A stretch of DNA of 5,799 nt. It comes from Methanobrevibacter sp. Its GTDB lineage: Archaea; Methanobacteriota; Methanobacteria; Methanobacteriales; Methanobacteriaceae. The position numbers were made by a program, and so were the translations under genes. The notes under the pieces are model-generated. The model was not told the origin of the DNA. It saw only the letters and a list, made by a program, of their open reading frames with translations, and did no database searches. The DNA is taken from assembly GCA_016291275.1 (NCBI GenBank), contig JAEEWY010000096.1, positions 1-5,799 of the forward strand, written 5' to 3'. Below are positions 5,430-5,799 of this stretch, piece by piece (position 1 is the stretch's first letter; each line of letters begins with the position of its first letter).

Positions 5430-5799
5430 ATGGTTGATGAAATCAAATCTTATGAAGAAGCTGGAAAAATCGTGTCAAAAGTAAGATCAGACGCTTCAAA
5501 AATGATTCAAAACGGCTTACCGATTCTTGAACTTGTAGAATTTGTAGAAAGCGAGATACTGAAGTCCGGTGCAGGGATTGCATTTCCTTGCAACGTTTCA
5601 ATAAACGAAATCACTGCTCATTACACCTCTCCTGCAGGAGACACCAACAAGATGGTAACCGGAGACTTGGTAAAGCTTGACCTTGGAGCTGAAGTTAATG
5701 GTTACATTGCAGATTCCGCTGTTACAATAATGGTTCCTGGAGACAACCTTGAAGAGCTCTTTGATGAAGAGACATTGGAACTCAATCAAAGGATCATTG
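5430..5799 (+). CDS. map: Methionine aminopeptidase type 2 (archaeal), N-terminal part; runs off the window
   Basis: This metalloprotease removes the initiator methionine from nascent proteins in the cytosol. The first 123 residues are present; the archaeal enzyme is usually about 295-305 residues, so the remaining 60% lies beyond the window. The sequence matches the 'pita-bread' fold start: AGKIVSKVR near residue 11, then AFPCNVSINEITAHYTSPAGDT, whose His64 corresponds to the conserved catalytic histidine, and VKLDLGAEVNGYIADSAVT, whose Asp84 and Asp95 are two metal ligands. The other ligands (a histidine and two glutamates) would be downstream. The ATG at 5430 is preceded by AGTGAT with 3-nt spacing, a partial match to the GGTGAT end of the Shine-Dalgarno sequence, so initiation may be weaker than for its neighbours. 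The start agrees with the family N-terminus. It is the only plus-strand gene here and is divergent to the 133-residue membrane protein gene. Confidence 0.95.
   Translation, partial: MVDEIKSYEEAGKIVSKVRSDASKMIQNGLPILELVEFVESEILKSGAGIAFPCNVSINEITAHYTSPAGDTNKMVTGDLVKLDLGAEVNGYIADSAVTIMVPGDNLEELFDEETLELNQRII

Noticed and set aside
5598..5789. Minus-strand open frame of 63 codons opposite methionine aminopeptidase
   Set aside because: Antisense to conserved active-site-coding sequence of the aminopeptidase; no start signal.

Overview
The window looks like a low-GC methanogenic archaeon of the Methanobacteriales, most likely Methanobrevibacter or a close relative. The evidence is a very large secreted parallel beta-helix 'adhesin-like protein', an initiator tRNA-Met with an A1:U72 pair and no encoded CCA, a type 2 (archaeal) methionine aminopeptidase, GGAGG-type ribosome binding sites, TTTATAT-like TATA boxes and oligo-U terminators. 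The genus is inferred from these traits and has not been proved by a search.

Layout. Positions 1-122 hold the 3' end and terminator region of a 3.46 kb minus-strand gene (120-3581). It encodes a 1153-residue exported protein built from two copies of a 'cap plus beta-helix' module, a Gly/Ser/Asn-rich stalk, a C-terminal membrane segment and an acidic tail. Positions 3582-3901 contain no gene: they hold the promoter and leader of the adhesin, a perfect 12-bp tandem repeat, and a purine-rich tract downstream of the tRNA. An initiator tRNA-Met gene (3902-3976, minus) follows with its own candidate TATA box. Next come two minus-strand genes for small proteins (172 and 133 residues). Each has one N-terminal membrane helix and a cytosolic coiled coil, each has a good ribosome binding site and a candidate promoter, and neither has a function I recognise. 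A 294-bp, extremely AT-rich divergent intergenic region contains a 16-bp TATA palindrome and an approximately 24-bp A-rich tandem repeat. It separates these genes from the plus-strand methionine aminopeptidase gene, which runs off the window end.

How the genes relate. Initiator tRNA-Met and methionine aminopeptidase both act at protein N-termini, but they lie on opposite strands with two genes between them, so any functional link is weak. The two membrane coiled-coil proteins share a layout and may work together at the cytoplasmic membrane. The adhesin is a separate, cell-surface accessory gene. I see no defence system, CRISPR array, transposon or integrase. The most notable items are the unequal internal duplication in the adhesin, the undescribed pair of membrane coiled-coil proteins, and the symmetric TATA element between divergent genes.
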